From NCBI RefSeq assembly GCF_036250735.1, contig NZ_CP109430.1, forward strand, positions 5,580,001 to 5,644,000: DNA of 64,000 bases. The letters run 5' to 3'. This document shows positions 62,521-64,000 of the stretch, in pieces. This DNA comes from Streptosporangium sp. NBC_01495. GTDB lineage: Bacteria > Actinomycetota > Actinomycetes > Streptosporangiales > Streptosporangiaceae. Under the pieces are notes generated by a model that was not told the origin of the DNA, made no database searches, and saw only the letters and a list, made by a program, of their open reading frames with translations. A program made the position numbers and the translations under genes. Position 1 is the first letter of the stretch; every line of letters begins with the position of its first letter.

Positions 62521-62751
62521 GTGAGAACACTCAACCTGGGGATTCCGGCGCATGTAGACGCCGGTAAGACAAGCCCGACCGAGCGGCTGCTCCACACCGC
62601 CGGGGTCACCGACCGCACGGTCACCATGACATGGTCCGGTCGCATACCTCCCGCGAGCACCGCGAGGGACTTCCGCCTTCTGACACCGCCGGTGCTGATG
62701 AGCGCGCCGAAGCGGAAGGAATACCTGCCGCACGTCAGGGGGCGGGTCTAA
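62521..62751 (+). pseudogene. Internally deleted ribosomal-protection GTPase (Tet(M)/OtrA-like)
   Basis: GTG 62521 starts RTLNLGIPAHVDAGKTS, the P-loop start of tetracycline-resistance/EF-G-like GTPases, with PTERLLHTAGV after it. At about residue 30 it jumps to sequence typical of the far C-terminus of the same family (TARDFRLLTPPVLM) and ends at 76 residues instead of about 640. About 560 residues are missing, so it cannot work as a ribosomal protection protein. Confidence 0.8.
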
Positions 62752-62754
62752 CCG

Positions 62755-64000
62755 ATGGCCGCTCCCGCTCCCGCTTCCGGATCTTCCGACGCCTCCGCCC
62801 CGCGCCCCGCCACCGGCGCCTCCACCCGACGCGCCGTCCTGCGCCACCTTCGCCCGGGACTCCGCTCCGCCGTGGCCCTCGCCGCCGCCATCGCCGTCGC
62901 GACGGCGCTGCCGCTGGCGGCACCCCAGATCACCCGCCGTTTCGTGGACGACGCGATCGGCGGGGCGAGCACCCGCCACCTCACGCTGATCGCCGCCGGC
63001 TACCTCGCGCTCGCCCTCGCCGGGCAGGCCGCCCGCGTGGTCACCGCCTGGTTCGCGAGCCGTCTCGCCTGGGACGGCACGAACCGGCTGCGAGAAAGGC
63101 TCGCCGAGCACGCGCTCGGCCTCGACATGGCCTACCACGGCCGGCGAACACCGGGCGAGATGATCGAGCGGGTGGACGGTGACGTGGTCGCCGTCGCCGA
63201 GTTCGTCGTCGCCTTCCTGCTGGACATCGTGGCCGGCCTCCTGCTCCTCGCCGGGGTGCTCGTCGTCGTGTTCACCGTCGACGCGCGCCTCGGCGGCGTG
63301 CTGCTGGCGTACTGCGTGCTGATCGGGTTCGGCATGGCCCGCGCGCAGAGGCTGGCCGTGCCGTCGGCCACCCGCTCGCGGGCGGAGAGCGCGGCGCTCT
63401 TCGGCAACCTCGAGGAACGGCTGGCCGGTGTGGAGGACATCCGGGCCAACAGCGCCGGAGAGCACGCCGTGAACCGCTTCCACCGGGCCTGCGCCGCCTG
63501 GTACCGCGCGGAGTTCCGGGCCGCGCGGGTCGGGACCGGTGTCCTGGCGGGCACGACGGTGGCGTTCGCGGCCGGTACGGCGATCGTGCTCGGCCTCGCC
63601 GCGTGGACCCGGGAGTCCGGGACGCTCACGGTCGGCACCGCCGTGCTGCTCTTCCAGTACACGCAGATGGTGCGAGTGCCGTTCGAGCGGCTGATCGACC
63701 AGCTGAGGCGATACCAGGCGGCGCTGGCCGGCCTCGCGCGCATCGGCGACCTGCTGGCCGAGCGGCGCACGCTCCCCGAACCCGCCGACCCGCTGCCACT
63801 GCCCGCGTCCGGGCCGCTCGGCCTGCGCCTCGAGGGCGTGGGTTTCGCGTACGCCGACGACGACGAGCCGGTGCTGTCCGACGTCACGATCACACTGGCG
63901 CCGGGCGAGACACTCGGCCTGGTGGGCCGCACGGGCAGCGGCAAGACGACCGTCGCCCGGATGGTGCTGCGCCTGTACGACCCGACCGAGGGCACCGTCC
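62755..64000 (+). CDS. ABC exporter, fused membrane and ATPase domains (runs off window)
   Basis: The frame from ATG 62755 is open to the window end. About 45 Ala/Ser/Pro-rich residues precede a six-helix exporter domain (about 45-330, with RRTPGEMIERVDGDVVAVAEF in the coupling region) and the start of the ATPase with Walker A GRTGSGKTTV near residue 400. It lies 4 bases after the GTPase remnant. A second half-transporter would be expected next, since many such proteins are heterodimers. Substrate unknown. Confidence 0.9.
   Translation, partial: MAAPAPASGSSDASAPRPATGASTRRAVLRHLRPGLRSAVALAAAIAVATALPLAAPQITRRFVDDAIGGASTRHLTLIAAGYLALALAGQAARVVTAWFASRLAWDGTNRLRERLAEHALGLDMAYHGRRTPGEMIERVDGDVVAVAEFVVAFLLDIVAGLLLLAGVLVVVFTVDARLGGVLLAYCVLIGFGMARAQRLAVPSATRSRAESAALFGNLEERLAGVEDIRANSAGEHAVNRFHRACAAWYRAEFRAARVGTGVLAGTTVAFAAGTAIVLGLAAWTRESGTLTVGTAVLLFQYTQMVRVPFERLIDQLRRYQAALAGLARIGDLLAERRTLPEPADPLPLPASGPLGLRLEGVGFAYADDDEPVLSDVTITLAPGETLGLVGRTGSGKTTVARMVLRLYDPTEGTV

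Noticed and set aside
62458-62567. Short frame with a PGDSGA motif like a trypsin-type serine protease
   Set aside because: Despite AAGGAGAAGG before its ATG, it has only 36 codons, overlaps the GTPase remnant and has no other protease feature.

Overview
The window is high-GC DNA with frequent GTG starts, 4-base GTGA gene overlaps, AfsR/SARP-type regulators, many TetR regulators and DUF3040. This points to a filamentous actinomycete, most likely a Streptosporangiaceae-like genome. That placement is inferred from gene content; no marker gene was compared.

1-12.5 kb is a type I-B CRISPR-Cas locus: cas6-cas8b-cas7-cas5-cas3-cas4-cas1-cas2, flanked by two arrays whose leaders both face the operon, so the arrays grow outward. 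An IS110-type element lies between the left leader and cas6. An ISAs1-type element is inserted in cas6 with a visible 12-bp target duplication; removing it restores an exact 242-codon frame. The locus has all other core genes but no intact crRNA-processing nuclease in view.

12.6-21.3 kb looks like a peptide biosynthesis and export cluster: an S26 signal peptidase, a SARP-NB-ARC-TPR regulator, a 62-residue six-cysteine peptide, a MauE-like membrane redox protein, a membrane-anchored CxxC thioredoxin and an ABC exporter. No lanthionine, radical-SAM or cyclodehydratase enzyme is present, so a disulfide-matured secreted peptide is the simplest reading. An IS605-type tnpA/tnpB element splits the cluster. 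This is the best candidate for an undescribed system. An integrase fragment and a copied methyltransferase tail lie at its right edge.

21.8-46 kb is accessory metabolism and regulation: a dienelactone hydrolase; a TetR/quinone-oxidoreductase divergon with three matching operators (the oxidoreductase has an in-frame TGA); a TetR/SnoaL divergon; a second SARP regulator divergent from tandem imine-reductase-like genes; an epimerase, a methyltransferase, a MurG paralogue, an LRR protein, a secreted CBM2-FnIII-GH5 cellulase, a LysE exporter, a hydrolase-TetR pair, acetyltransferases and a tyrosine recombinase.

46-60 kb is more core-like: an Nramp transporter, a candidate structured RNA, a lysophosphatidate acyltransferase, a penicillin-binding protein, an orphan ATP synthase subunit a, DUF3040, a divergent EF-Tu and a tricorn protease. 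From 60.9 to 62.75 kb the DNA is decayed: ISL3 remnants, a repeat-frameshifted secreted protein and an internally deleted ribosomal-protection GTPase. An ABC exporter runs off the right end. No rRNA or tRNA gene was recognised.
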